A DNA stretch of 64,000 bases from Halalkalibacter oceani (GTDB taxonomy: Bacteria > Bacillota > Bacilli > Bacillales > Bacillaceae_D), in NCBI RefSeq assembly GCF_023715705.1, contig NZ_JAMBOS010000021.1, forward strand, positions 1 through 64,000, written 5' to 3'. Below the pieces are notes generated by a model that saw only the letters and a program-made list of their open reading frames with translations, searched no databases and was not told the DNA's origin. Of the stretch, positions 17,047 to 24,512 are shown piece by piece. Position 1 is the stretch's first letter. Each line of letters opens with the position of its first letter. The position numbers were made by a program, and so were the translations under genes.

Positions 17047-17922
17047 TTATATGTTAGAACCAGCATAGAAATATTCATCTAAAAACTCGACAAATTTCCT
17101 AACCGCTATATAACTTTTGGCTTCGTCAGAGCCATAAATCCATGTATGGCGCTTTATGGTAGAGTTTTGCTTATTAAGAAGAGGAGCATAGATTAGCTCA
17201 GTATTATTTTTAAGAGGTAAATCTGGTAAGATGGCGTATCCTAATCCCGACTTAACCATTTCCACGCAAGTTTCACTGCTATCGACTTCCATAACGATAT
17301 TAGGAGGTTCATTGAAATTTTCCTTCCACCACTCATCAATTAGTGACTTTAAAGAAGGATTAGTTTTAAAATTAATTCTTGGTAATTGTAATAACTCTGA
17401 AAATACTATAGGGAACTTTGAAACTAAGGACACATTTTCGCTAGATATACATCTTTTATAATGGTTCCATTCTATATCTTCTCTTAAAATAACGAGGTGA
17501 ACATGGTTGCTTGCTAAATTTCTCATTAAATCAGAACTGAAACCGGTAATAATTGATACTGTAACTTCAGGATACTTCTTTAAAAACTTCGAGAGCACCT
17601 CCGGTAATAAATATTTTGATATAGCACTAGTTGCTCCGATATGTAAAGTGCCGGTCACTTTATCATCAAGAGAACTAATTTTTTCATTAAGTTCCTCCAA
17701 ATTTTTGACAAATTGCTTTGCGTATTTAATAACCAATTCACCTTGAAGGGTAGGATGAAGACCTAGATTATTTCTATAGAATAGTTTTGTATTAAAAAAG
17801 CTTTCTATCTTTTTTATCCTGTATGTTAGAGCTGGTTGAGTCGTATAGAGATCAACGGCTAATTTTGAAATGCTTCGTTCCTTATCAATTTGGGTTAAGA
17901 TCAGCCAATCTTTATCGTCCAT
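17047..17922 (-). CDS. LysR-family transcriptional regulator
   Basis: A 291-aa LysR regulator with an N-terminal winged HTH (about 1-60: SISKLAVDLYTTQPALTYRIKKIESFFNTKLFYR) and a periplasmic-binding-like effector domain (about 90-285). Effector-domain features include GTLHIGATSAISKYLLPEVLSKFLKKYP and a late GLGYAILPDLPL. It is divergent from the two dioxygenase genes, the usual LysR layout, so it probably activates them in response to a pathway metabolite. A GGGAAA/TTTCCC inverted repeat at 17968-17991 lies in the intergenic space. Base composition is AT-rich like the rest of the island. Confidence 0.9.
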   Translation of the reverse strand: MDDKDWLILTQIDKERSISKLAVDLYTTQPALTYRIKKIESFFNTKLFYRNNLGLHPTLQGELVIKYAKQFVKNLEELNEKISSLDDKVTGTLHIGATSAISKYLLPEVLSKFLKKYPEVTVSIITGFSSDLMRNLASNHVHLVILREDIEWNHYKRCISSENVSLVSKFPIVFSELLQLPRINFKTNPSLKSLIDEWWKENFNEPPNIVMEVDSSETCVEMVKSGLGYAILPDLPLKNNTELIYAPLLNKQNSTIKRHTWIYGSDEAKSYIAVRKFVEFLDEYFYAGSNI

Positions 17923-17967
17923 AATCCCCCTCCTCCTAAAAAGAATATTATCACTACTAATTCAATA

Positions 17968-17991
17968 GGGAAATACCCTGGTGTTTTTCCC
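17968..17991. promoter_or_regulatory. Candidate LysR-type operator
   Basis: An inverted repeat GGGAAA (17968-17973) and TTTCCC (17986-17991), separated by 12 nt, lies between the divergent LysR gene and the first dioxygenase. The spacing suits a LysR recognition site. No good sigma-A -35 partner was found for the TATAAT at 18094-18099, which fits activator dependence. Confidence 0.45.
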
Positions 17992-18186
17992 ATAAAAGAA
18001 CACAAAGGCATTTTAAAGTAATCAATATACAATTTAAATTATTTTATGAGCAAACATAAACATATTGAATTATCGCGATTTCCTTTATTCAATTATAATA
18101 AAAAATGTAACACACTCTTATCAAGCCATTACGTAAAAGGCTTAATCTTCAGCTTATTTTTCAAATAAAAAGGAGGAGTAATTAAA

Positions 18187-19101
18187 ATGAAGGCTCAATC
18201 ATTAGCAGCTTTTGAAATTCAAGTTCATCCAGAGCACAGTAGAATGCGCCACATTAAAATGAATGAGGCGTTAGTCAATGATTTTTTTGAAGCAGTAAGT
18301 CATATTGATGTGGAGAAAATTGAATACGTTCCATTTATGAGGTTTTATCTTGCAGATCAATTCAGAAAACAAATGGGAGAAGAGTTCCAAAGACAAATTC
18401 GTGATATATTGCACGATAGAGATACTGGAGGTTTTACCATCGGCGTACAAAATCAAACGGATGACCTTGATAATTATATAAAATTTGCGACAGCTCTTTC
18501 GCATTTAATTGGTGTGCCTAATTTTGATGGAATGTCCAAAAAGTATTACGCTCGATTCTCTGTAGAGCATGAGTTTGACAGTGATACGTATCTTCGGAAG
18601 GCATACAGATTATTTTACCTGCATACCGATGGTACCTTTGTAAATGAGCAGACAGATTGGGTTCTGATGATGAAATTAGAAGAAAGAAATGCCGTAGGGG
18701 GAGAATCTCTTTTGCTTCACTTAGATGACTGGGAAGACCTGAATCAGTTTCTCAACCATCCGTTGGCAACTCAGGAATATGAATTTTCTCAAAAAGGAAG
18801 AGCAAGTAAGAATGTGGAGGAAGACGTGTATAATACGACATTCTTCATGAAAAACAATAAACCGTGTATTCGATTTAATGATCAATGTAGTGTGCCCAAA
18901 ACAATTGAGCAAGCCATTTATCACCAAAAAATATCTGAATCTTTGGAAAAGACAGATAATAAAGTTGCTTTGAAATTGCCAGTTGGAGATTTAATTTTAA
19001 TAAATAATAACTTCTGGTTACATGGTAGAGATGCATTTAAAGAGGATGTTAATTTGTATCGAGAGTTAATGAGGCAAAGAGGGTACTTTGCAAGTATTTA
19101 A
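18187..19101 (+). CDS. CsiD/GlaH-family Fe(II)/2-oxoglutarate-dependent dioxygenase (copy 1)
   Basis: A 304-aa protein clearly of the CsiD family, whose E. coli member GlaH hydroxylates glutarate to L-2-hydroxyglutarate using O2 and 2-oxoglutarate. Conserved stretches include LIGVPNFDGMSKKYYARF, SDTYLRKAYRLFYLHTDGTFV, DWVLMMKL, GGESLLLHLDDWEDL, and the C-terminal NNNFWLHGRD...RELMRQRGYF. The iron ligands by alignment are H146, D148 and H279. The Arg residues near 292-298 should bind the 2-oxoglutarate carboxylate. GGAGG precedes the ATG. A paralogue follows 46 nt downstream. The family is secure; the exact substrate is not. Confidence 0.88.
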   Translation: MKAQSLAAFEIQVHPEHSRMRHIKMNEALVNDFFEAVSHIDVEKIEYVPFMRFYLADQFRKQMGEEFQRQIRDILHDRDTGGFTIGVQNQTDDLDNYIKFATALSHLIGVPNFDGMSKKYYARFSVEHEFDSDTYLRKAYRLFYLHTDGTFVNEQTDWVLMMKLEERNAVGGESLLLHLDDWEDLNQFLNHPLATQEYEFSQKGRASKNVEEDVYNTTFFMKNNKPCIRFNDQCSVPKTIEQAIYHQKISESLEKTDNKVALKLPVGDLILINNNFWLHGRDAFKEDVNLYRELMRQRGYFASI

Positions 19102-19147
19102 GTTTCAATCTTGAAAGATGAATAAACAATCTTAAGGAGGCTATTAA

Positions 19148-20059
19148 ATGACCATTCAGATTAAAGGGAAATTCAACGCAATTCCTCACCCTGTTCACCA
19201 TCGATTAAAACATATTGAAATTGACGACAATGCACTTACTCAATTTTTAGAGAATATAAAGCATTTTAATGTTGAAAGAATTGAATATGTACCATTTATG
19301 AGATTTGCACTTGCTGTAGAGTTACGTAAAGTTTTGGGTGAGTCATTCCAAGAGATGCTAAAAGAAATTCTCCATGATCGAGAAACAGGGGGATTTACAA
19401 TAGGTGTTAATAATCTAACGACAAATACTGACGATTATATTAAATTTTCTACAGCATTAACACATTTAATAGGGATACCAAATCATGATGCAATGTCGAA
19501 TAAATTTTATGCGATTTTTACAGTGAAGCATACGTTTGAAAGTGATACGTATTTAAGAAAGGCATATAGGATCTTAGAACTCCATACCGATGGTACTTTC
19601 GTTGAAGAAAATACAGATTGGGTATTAATGATGAAAATGTCGGAAAAAGGGGCAGTTGGGGGAGAATCTCGGCTACTTCATTTAGATGATTGGGATGACT
19701 TAGGGAAGTTTTCAACACATCCACTTGCTGCGCATAAGTTTAAGTTTTCTTATGCAGACCGAGGTAGTAAAAATATTAAAGATGAAGTTCATAGCCCATC
19801 TTTCTTTTACGATCAAAATAAGGTTTGTATAAAATACAATCACCAATGTACACATCCACAAACCATTTCAGAAGCTCTCTATTTAAAAGACATTCAAGAT
19901 TCAATGGAAAATAGTTCTGGGACCGTTTCGGTTGGTTTACCAGTTGGGCAGCTTGTGATTATTAACAATAAATTTTGGTTGCATGGTAGAGAACCCTTTG
20001 TGGAAAACCCAAATTTAGAACGAAGGTTAATGAGGCAACGAGGGAGGTTCATAGGCTAA
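19148..20059 (+). CDS. CsiD/GlaH-family Fe(II)/2-oxoglutarate-dependent dioxygenase (copy 2)
   Basis: A 303-aa paralogue of the preceding gene, aligning over its full length with the same iron ligand positions (H146, D148, H279), the same LHTDGTFVEE and DWVLMMK blocks and the same RRLMRQRG end. Both copies look catalytically intact, so this is not simple pseudogenisation. Differences cluster around the active-site entrance (NHDAMS versus NFDGMS; HGREPF versus HGRDAF; RGRFIG versus RGYFASI), which could mean different substrates or successive hydroxylations. RBS AAGGAGG sits at about 19134-19140. A terminator follows. Confidence 0.88.
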   Translation: MTIQIKGKFNAIPHPVHHRLKHIEIDDNALTQFLENIKHFNVERIEYVPFMRFALAVELRKVLGESFQEMLKEILHDRETGGFTIGVNNLTTNTDDYIKFSTALTHLIGIPNHDAMSNKFYAIFTVKHTFESDTYLRKAYRILELHTDGTFVEENTDWVLMMKMSEKGAVGGESRLLHLDDWDDLGKFSTHPLAAHKFKFSYADRGSKNIKDEVHSPSFFYDQNKVCIKYNHQCTHPQTISEALYLKDIQDSMENSSGTVSVGLPVGQLVIINNKFWLHGREPFVENPNLERRLMRQRGRFIG

Positions 20060-20113
20060 TGTTCTTACCGGGTCCCTCAATGCCAATTGAACGGATCTAG
20101 AAATGAAAGCAAT

Positions 20114-20172
20114 AAAACACCTCTCGTCGAAAGTTGCAATAGCAGCGAAAGATTTAATGTAGAGGTGTTTTT
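20114..20172 (+). terminator. Terminator after the dioxygenase pair
   Basis: AAAACACCTCT (20114-20124) pairs with AGAGGTGTTTT (20161-20171), with T-rich sequence after it. It separates the LysR-controlled pair from the GntR-headed operon. Confidence 0.75.
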
Positions 20173-20288
20173 ACTTTACTGATGTCACCTGTTTATCGTT
20201 TATATTTTTTGAAAATAAACATTATTACAAATAAATTAAATTATAAAAATAGTTGAATTTATCTGATAATGTGGTATTGTTTAATTAT

Positions 20289-20334
20289 TGGTCACCTGGT
20301 GACCAGTCATCTGGTGACCAATCACCAGATGACT
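20289..20334 (+). promoter_or_regulatory. Composite palindromic operator of the GntR/FadR regulator
   Basis: A perfect 17-nt palindrome TGGTCACCTGGTGACCA (20289-20305) is immediately followed by a perfect inverted repeat with 13-nt arms, AGTCATCTGGTGA (20305-20317) and TCACCAGATGACT (20322-20334), around CCAA. The repeated half-site GGTGAC/GTCATC is the type bound by FadR-like regulators. The array lies just upstream of the regulator's ATG and just downstream of a plausible promoter (TTGAAT 20253-20258, TATTGT 20275-20280), which suggests autorepression of the whole operon. Confidence 0.75.
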
Positions 20335-20358
20335 ATAAGATTATTAGGAGAGAATAGA

Positions 20359-21090
20359 ATGTACGAATTAAAAAAAATAAAAAAGAAGAGAATTTATGAA
20401 GAAGTTATTGTTGAGATTAATAACTTAATTAAGCGTGGGGTTTTGAAAATTGGGGATAAGCTCCCTTCAGAAGCTGAGCTTTCAAAGTCTCTGTCTGTCA
20501 GTAAGGCTACCGTTCGGGAGGCGATGAGTGTTCTTAAATCTAATGGGTTAATTGAGGTTAAACCGGGAATCGGTACTTTTCTTACAGAAGCGGAAGGAAG
20601 TAATGCGATTACTCCAGTAGTTTCTATGCTACTGTTAAATGAATTTCCTTTAATAGAAGTTTTTGAACTTCGTCGTGCTTTAGAAGTCGAGGCGGTTTCA
20701 TTATCTGTTGAAAGAGCTGTCGAGGATGATATTAAAAGGCTGATAAAAACTAATCAAGCAATGTCAGACGCAATCTCAAGAGGCGAAACAGCGCTTGCAG
20801 AAGATTTTGAGTTTCATCGGTTAATTTTTGAATCAACACACAATAGTGTTTTCATTAAAGTTTTTAACTCGATATCGACTCTTATCAAGGAGGGACTTGC
20901 GGCAAGTAAGCAAAGAAACAAAAAAAATCCAATGAGGAACGTAGAAGGGTTGGAGGAGCATTGGAATATTATCAATGCAATAGAAAAACGCGATGCTATT
21001 GGGGCACGAAGAGCAATGAGGATCCATCTTTATAATAACGAAACAAGAACTTGGGAAGTAAAAAATAGTCCAACTTTAGATAGGGATTAA
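20359..21090 (+). CDS. GntR-family (FadR subfamily) transcriptional regulator
   Basis: A 243-aa regulator. The N-terminal winged HTH has the family pattern GDKLPSEAELSKSLSVSKATVREAMSVLKSNGLIEVKPGIGTFL (about 34-77). The C-terminal FCD all-helical ligand domain (about 95-230) shows EVFELRRALEVEAVSLS, DFEFHRLIFESTHN and EEHWNIINAIEKRDAIGARRAMRIHL, with the His/Asp residues that usually hold a metal and an organic-acid ligand. AGGAGA (20346-20351) sets the ATG at 20359. It heads an operon with the aldolase-like, dehydrogenase and transporter genes and has palindromic operators upstream, so it is probably an acid-responsive repressor. Confidence 0.9.
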   Translation: MYELKKIKKKRIYEEVIVEINNLIKRGVLKIGDKLPSEAELSKSLSVSKATVREAMSVLKSNGLIEVKPGIGTFLTEAEGSNAITPVVSMLLLNEFPLIEVFELRRALEVEAVSLSVERAVEDDIKRLIKTNQAMSDAISRGETALAEDFEFHRLIFESTHNSVFIKVFNSISTLIKEGLAASKQRNKKNPMRNVEGLEEHWNIINAIEKRDAIGARRAMRIHLYNNETRTWEVKNSPTLDRD

Positions 21091-21128
21091 TTAGGGTTAA
21101 ATTGATTTTAAAAAGGAGAGGTGAATAT

Positions 21129-21812
21129 ATGTCAAATGTTGGATTTAGAATTAAAAGAGACTTTGAACGTGTGAGTGAAGATGTTCTTAAAGGTTTTAAG
21201 GGGATTGCATCTCCAAATATAGGAGATGTGATGGGGCGTTTTAGGGCGATGGACCATACGATTAAATCGGTGAACAACCCAGGTATGCACATTGTTGGTA
21301 GCGCTTTCACTGTACGGACACATCCATCTGATAATTTATTAGTACATAAAGCGATGGACCTTGCCAAGCCAGGCGATATTATCGTCATTGATGCTTGTGG
21401 CGATATGGGTAATGCAATTTTAGGCGAGCTAATGTGCCATTATGCGAAAGTTAAGGAGATCGGAGGCTTTATTGTCGATGGACCGATTCGAGATTTGAGA
21501 GCGATTGCAGAACTCGGTTATCCGGTATTTGCAAAGGGAGCTACCCCTCGCGGTCCTTATAAAGAAGGGCCTGGTGAAATTAATACTACCATTAGCTGTG
21601 GAAATGTACCAGTAAACGCTGGAGATATTATTATCGGAGATGATGACGGGATTGTTGTCGTAGCAAAAGAAGACGCAATACAAGTGTTAGATCAGGCAAA
21701 AAAAGTCCAAGAAAAGGAAGAAGAGATTATTCAATCAATATATAAAGGGAAATGGGATCGAAGTTGGATTGATCGGGCTTTGGAACAAAAAGGATGTGAA
21801 TATATTGTATGA
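21129..21812 (+). CDS. RraA-family protein, 4-hydroxy-4-methyl-2-oxoglutarate (HMG) aldolase-like
   Basis: A 227-aa protein of the RraA/HMG-aldolase family. These enzymes cleave 4-hydroxy-2-oxo diacids, releasing pyruvate, and often decarboxylate oxaloacetate; other members only inhibit RNase E. The conserved active-site pattern is visible: ASPNIGDVMGR near the N-terminus, GDMGNAILGELMCHYAK, then GGFIVDGPIRDLRAI with the Arg-Asp pair, and FAKGATPRGP. A catabolic context (dehydrogenase and diacid transporter in one operon) points to the aldolase role. RBS AAAAGGAGAGG precedes the ATG at 21129. Confidence 0.85.
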   Translation: MSNVGFRIKRDFERVSEDVLKGFKGIASPNIGDVMGRFRAMDHTIKSVNNPGMHIVGSAFTVRTHPSDNLLVHKAMDLAKPGDIIVIDACGDMGNAILGELMCHYAKVKEIGGFIVDGPIRDLRAIAELGYPVFAKGATPRGPYKEGPGEINTTISCGNVPVNAGDIIIGDDDGIVVVAKEDAIQVLDQAKKVQEKEEEIIQSIYKGKWDRSWIDRALEQKGCEYIV

Positions 21813-22893
21813 TTCAAAAACGGTACTAATGAAAAAAGATTCGTTAGAAGATTTAATTAGTAAGCTTTTCCTTGCTGCAGGTCTTGATGATTGGCAAAGT
21901 AATACGATCTCTCAGCATCTGGTACTTGCGAGCTTAAGGGGGGTTGATTCTCATGGCATCATTAGAGTTCCTATTTATTTAAAAAGAATAGAAGAAGGGT
22001 TAACCAATAAACAATTAGAGGTATCAATTGAAAGAGAAACCCCTTCTACAGCTTTAATAGATGCCAAGAATAGTTCAGGAATAGCAATTGCGACAAAAGG
22101 AATGCAACTGGCTGTGCAAAAGGCAAAAAAATATGGAATTGCTTTAGTTGGAATTAAGAATTCCAATCATTGTGGGATGTTAGCAGCCTATACACAGTAT
22201 GCAGCTCGTCAAGATTGTATTGCGCTAGCAACTACAAATGCTCCGCCCAATATGGCTCCTTGGGGTGGGAGAGAAAGGTTTTTTGGTACAAATCCATTGT
22301 CGTATGGAATTCCTACCGGGAGTGAAACTTCTATCGTTTTTGATATGGCCACTAGTGTAGTTGCTAGAGGGAAAATTATAAGTGCACATAAAAACAATCA
22401 AAAGATCCCTATTGGATGGGCACTTTCAAAAGAGGGAAAAGAAACAACGGATCCACAGGAAGCATTGGAGGGACTATGCTTACCCGTTGGTGGACCAAAG
22501 GGCTATGGAATTGCCTTATTGGTAGATGTTATTTCTGGTTTATTTACTGGTGCTTCGTATGGTCCTCATATTGGTGATTTATATAAGGACTTTGAAAATA
22601 AGCAAAATGTGGGTCACTTTTTCTTTGTAACCCGTGCAGATTTATTTCAATCCTTACAAGAATTTAAAAGAAGCATGGATAAAATGGTTAAAGAAATTAA
22701 ACAGATTCCACTAGCTGAAGGAGTTGAGCGGATTTATTTACCTGGAGAAATTGAGAATAAAACAATGAAGGATCGTAAAATAAAGGGAATTCCGGTGTCA
22801 CCGGAAATTAGGAACGATTTCATTGAATTAGCGATTAAATATCAAATCCCTACTGATTTAATTACACCGTTACAAATGAGAGAAAACCGTTAA
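21805..22893 (+). CDS. Malate/L-lactate/ureidoglycolate dehydrogenase family (Ldh2) oxidoreductase
   Basis: A 362-aa NAD(P)-dependent 2-hydroxyacid dehydrogenase of the Ldh_2 family. The family signatures are LRGVDSHGIIRVPIYLKRIEEG (catalytic His), ALVGIKNSNHCGMLAAYTQYA, APWGGRERFFGTNPLSYGIP and GGPKGYGIALLVDVISGLFTG. The start is ambiguous. A TTG at 21805 has the best RBS (AAAGGATG at 21788-21795) but overlaps the end of the aldolase-like gene by 8 nt. An ATG at 21829 gives the more usual N-terminus (MKKDSLEDLI). In the operon it would oxidise a 2-hydroxy acid to a 2-oxo acid, the substrate type of the upstream aldolase-like protein. Confidence 0.88.
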   Translation: MYDSKTVLMKKDSLEDLISKLFLAAGLDDWQSNTISQHLVLASLRGVDSHGIIRVPIYLKRIEEGLTNKQLEVSIERETPSTALIDAKNSSGIAIATKGMQLAVQKAKKYGIALVGIKNSNHCGMLAAYTQYAARQDCIALATTNAPPNMAPWGGRERFFGTNPLSYGIPTGSETSIVFDMATSVVARGKIISAHKNNQKIPIGWALSKEGKETTDPQEALEGLCLPVGGPKGYGIALLVDVISGLFTGASYGPHIGDLYKDFENKQNVGHFFFVTRADLFQSLQEFKRSMDKMVKEIKQIPLAEGVERIYLPGEIENKTMKDRKIKGIPVSPEIRNDFIELAIKYQIPTDLITPLQMRENR

Positions 22894-22909
22894 AGAGGAG
22901 GATTTTTTT

Positions 22910-23932
22910 GTGAAAAAATTATGCTCATTTTCTTTAGTGTTAATCGTATCAATGGTGATCCTTTCAGCATGTGGGGGGGATTCACAATCTTCAGGAGGAG
23001 AAGTTGAGAATGATGGAAATCAAGGCACGACAGTAAGTGAAAGTGATTTTCCGAAAAAACCTATCACTTTAATTGTTTCGTTTTCAGCTGGTGGGGGGAC
23101 GGATTTGGGCGCACGGTTGTTAGCCTCTTATATTGAAGAAGATTTAGGGGTGCCAGTTTCCGTTGTTAATAAACCCGGTGGTGGAGGGTGGGTTGGTTGG
23201 ACCGATTTAGTAAACGCCAACCCAGATGGTTATACCATAGGTTATCTTAATACACCAAATTTGATTACTGGTTATATGAATCCAGAGTTAGGAAGAAATG
23301 AAGATCTTGATAGCTTTACAACGATTGGGAACCACATGACAGATCCTGGCGTTATCGCGATAAGAAGAGATGATGACCGTTTTTCGACTTTAGACGAACT
23401 AATCGAGTACGCTAAGGAACATGAATTAACTACAACTTCAACAGGCGTGGCAAGTGATGATCATACTGCAGCCTTGAAGGTAAACCAAGCACAAGGGACT
23501 CAATTTAAAGCTGTTCACGCAAATGGTTTTGGTGAAAATAAAGCGAATGTCCTTGGGGGGCATGTTGATGTGTTCTTTGCAAATGTAGGAGAACTTGTAA
23601 GTGATCATGAAAATGGAGAAGTAGAAATTTTAGCTGTTCTAAGTGAAGAGCGATCTCCTTATTTACCAGATGTACCAACTTTTGAAGAAGAGGGTTATGG
23701 GAAAGTTTATTCTTGGTCAGCTAGAGGAATTGGTGCTCCAGCTGGTCTTGAGCCAGAGGTTTTAGAGATTTTAGAAAGTGCATTTGAAAGAGCGATTACA
23801 AATCCTGAGCAAATTGAGCAGATGGATGCAATGTGGTTAAAAAATGATTACAGAAACAGTGTGGATTATAGGGAAATGTTAGACAAAGAGGCAGAAGAGT
23901 TAGAAGGGTTATTGGATCTATTGGATTGGTAA
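22910..23932 (+). CDS. tctC: Tripartite tricarboxylate transporter substrate-binding lipoprotein (TctC/Bug)
   Basis: A 340-aa extracytoplasmic binding protein. The lipoprotein signal has the lipobox LSAC (Cys at about 21), followed by a Gly/Ser-rich linker. The mature part shows Bug-family features: FPKKPITLIVSFSAGGGTDLGARLLA, VSVVNKPGGGGWVGW, and LPDVPTFEEEGYG. It delivers a carboxylated ligand to TctAB; the exact ligand cannot be read. The start is GTG at 22910 after AGAGGAGG. Confidence 0.92.
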   Translation: MKKLCSFSLVLIVSMVILSACGGDSQSSGGEVENDGNQGTTVSESDFPKKPITLIVSFSAGGGTDLGARLLASYIEEDLGVPVSVVNKPGGGGWVGWTDLVNANPDGYTIGYLNTPNLITGYMNPELGRNEDLDSFTTIGNHMTDPGVIAIRRDDDRFSTLDELIEYAKEHELTTTSTGVASDDHTAALKVNQAQGTQFKAVHANGFGENKANVLGGHVDVFFANVGELVSDHENGEVEILAVLSEERSPYLPDVPTFEEEGYGKVYSWSARGIGAPAGLEPEVLEILESAFERAITNPEQIEQMDAMWLKNDYRNSVDYREMLDKEAEELEGLLDLLDW

Positions 23933-23940
23933 ATGATGAA

Positions 23941-23961
23941 GGTCGGAGTGAGAACCCGACC
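23941..23961 (+). promoter_or_regulatory. Intercistronic hairpin between tctC and tctB
   Basis: GGTCGG (23941-23946) pairs with CCGACC (23956-23961), just after the tctC stop and before the tctB RBS. There is no T-tract, so it is more likely an mRNA-stabilising or attenuating element that lets the binding protein be made in excess. Confidence 0.5.
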
Positions 23962-23986
23962 TCCATTCCAAAAAAGGAGGGTTATA

Positions 23987-24457
23987 ATGAGGAAATGGGC
24001 TAATCAAGAAATATGTATAGGGGTTATTATATTTATTTTTTCAATAGTTTTATTTTCTTTATCACTTGGTGTTAGAGGAGAAGCAGCCGTTTTTCCTCTT
24101 GGCTTGTCTATACTGTTGGCCTTTTTATCTTGTTCTATTGTGATAAGAGGAATAAGAATAAGAAGAAAAGGTGAAGAAGTGGCAACCCTGCAAGAAGTTG
24201 AAGAGGATGTTTTGAGTTGGAGAATATTGGAGTCTCCGCTTACTGTAGCTCTATTTACACTTATTTATATTCTACTAATAACATTTATCGGTTTTTTTCC
24301 TGCAACCGTTTTATTTTTCATTGCCTACTTATTGTATATGGGAATTAAAGGGGTGGTTAAATACGTACTAATTATCTCGATTTTTTCTACCTTTATTTAC
24401 TTCGTATTTATTGTGCAATTAAGAGTCTTCCTTCCTTCGGGAATTTTATTTGATTGA
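23987..24457 (+). CDS. tctB: Tripartite tricarboxylate transporter small membrane subunit TctB
   Basis: A 156-aa protein with four membrane helices (about 9-28, 36-55, 85-108 and 118-148), the TctB arrangement. AAGGAGG (23974-23980) fixes the ATG at 23987. The frame is open 54 nt further upstream but that part is the intercistronic hairpin. It pairs with TctA in the membrane. Confidence 0.85.
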   Translation: MRKWANQEICIGVIIFIFSIVLFSLSLGVRGEAAVFPLGLSILLAFLSCSIVIRGIRIRRKGEEVATLQEVEEDVLSWRILESPLTVALFTLIYILLITFIGFFPATVLFFIAYLLYMGIKGVVKYVLIISIFSTFIYFVFIVQLRVFLPSGILFD

Positions 24458-24512
24458 AAAGTGTAAAGGACTGGATTAATTCACTTAAATCAGTATGAGG
24501 GAGGATATAAAG

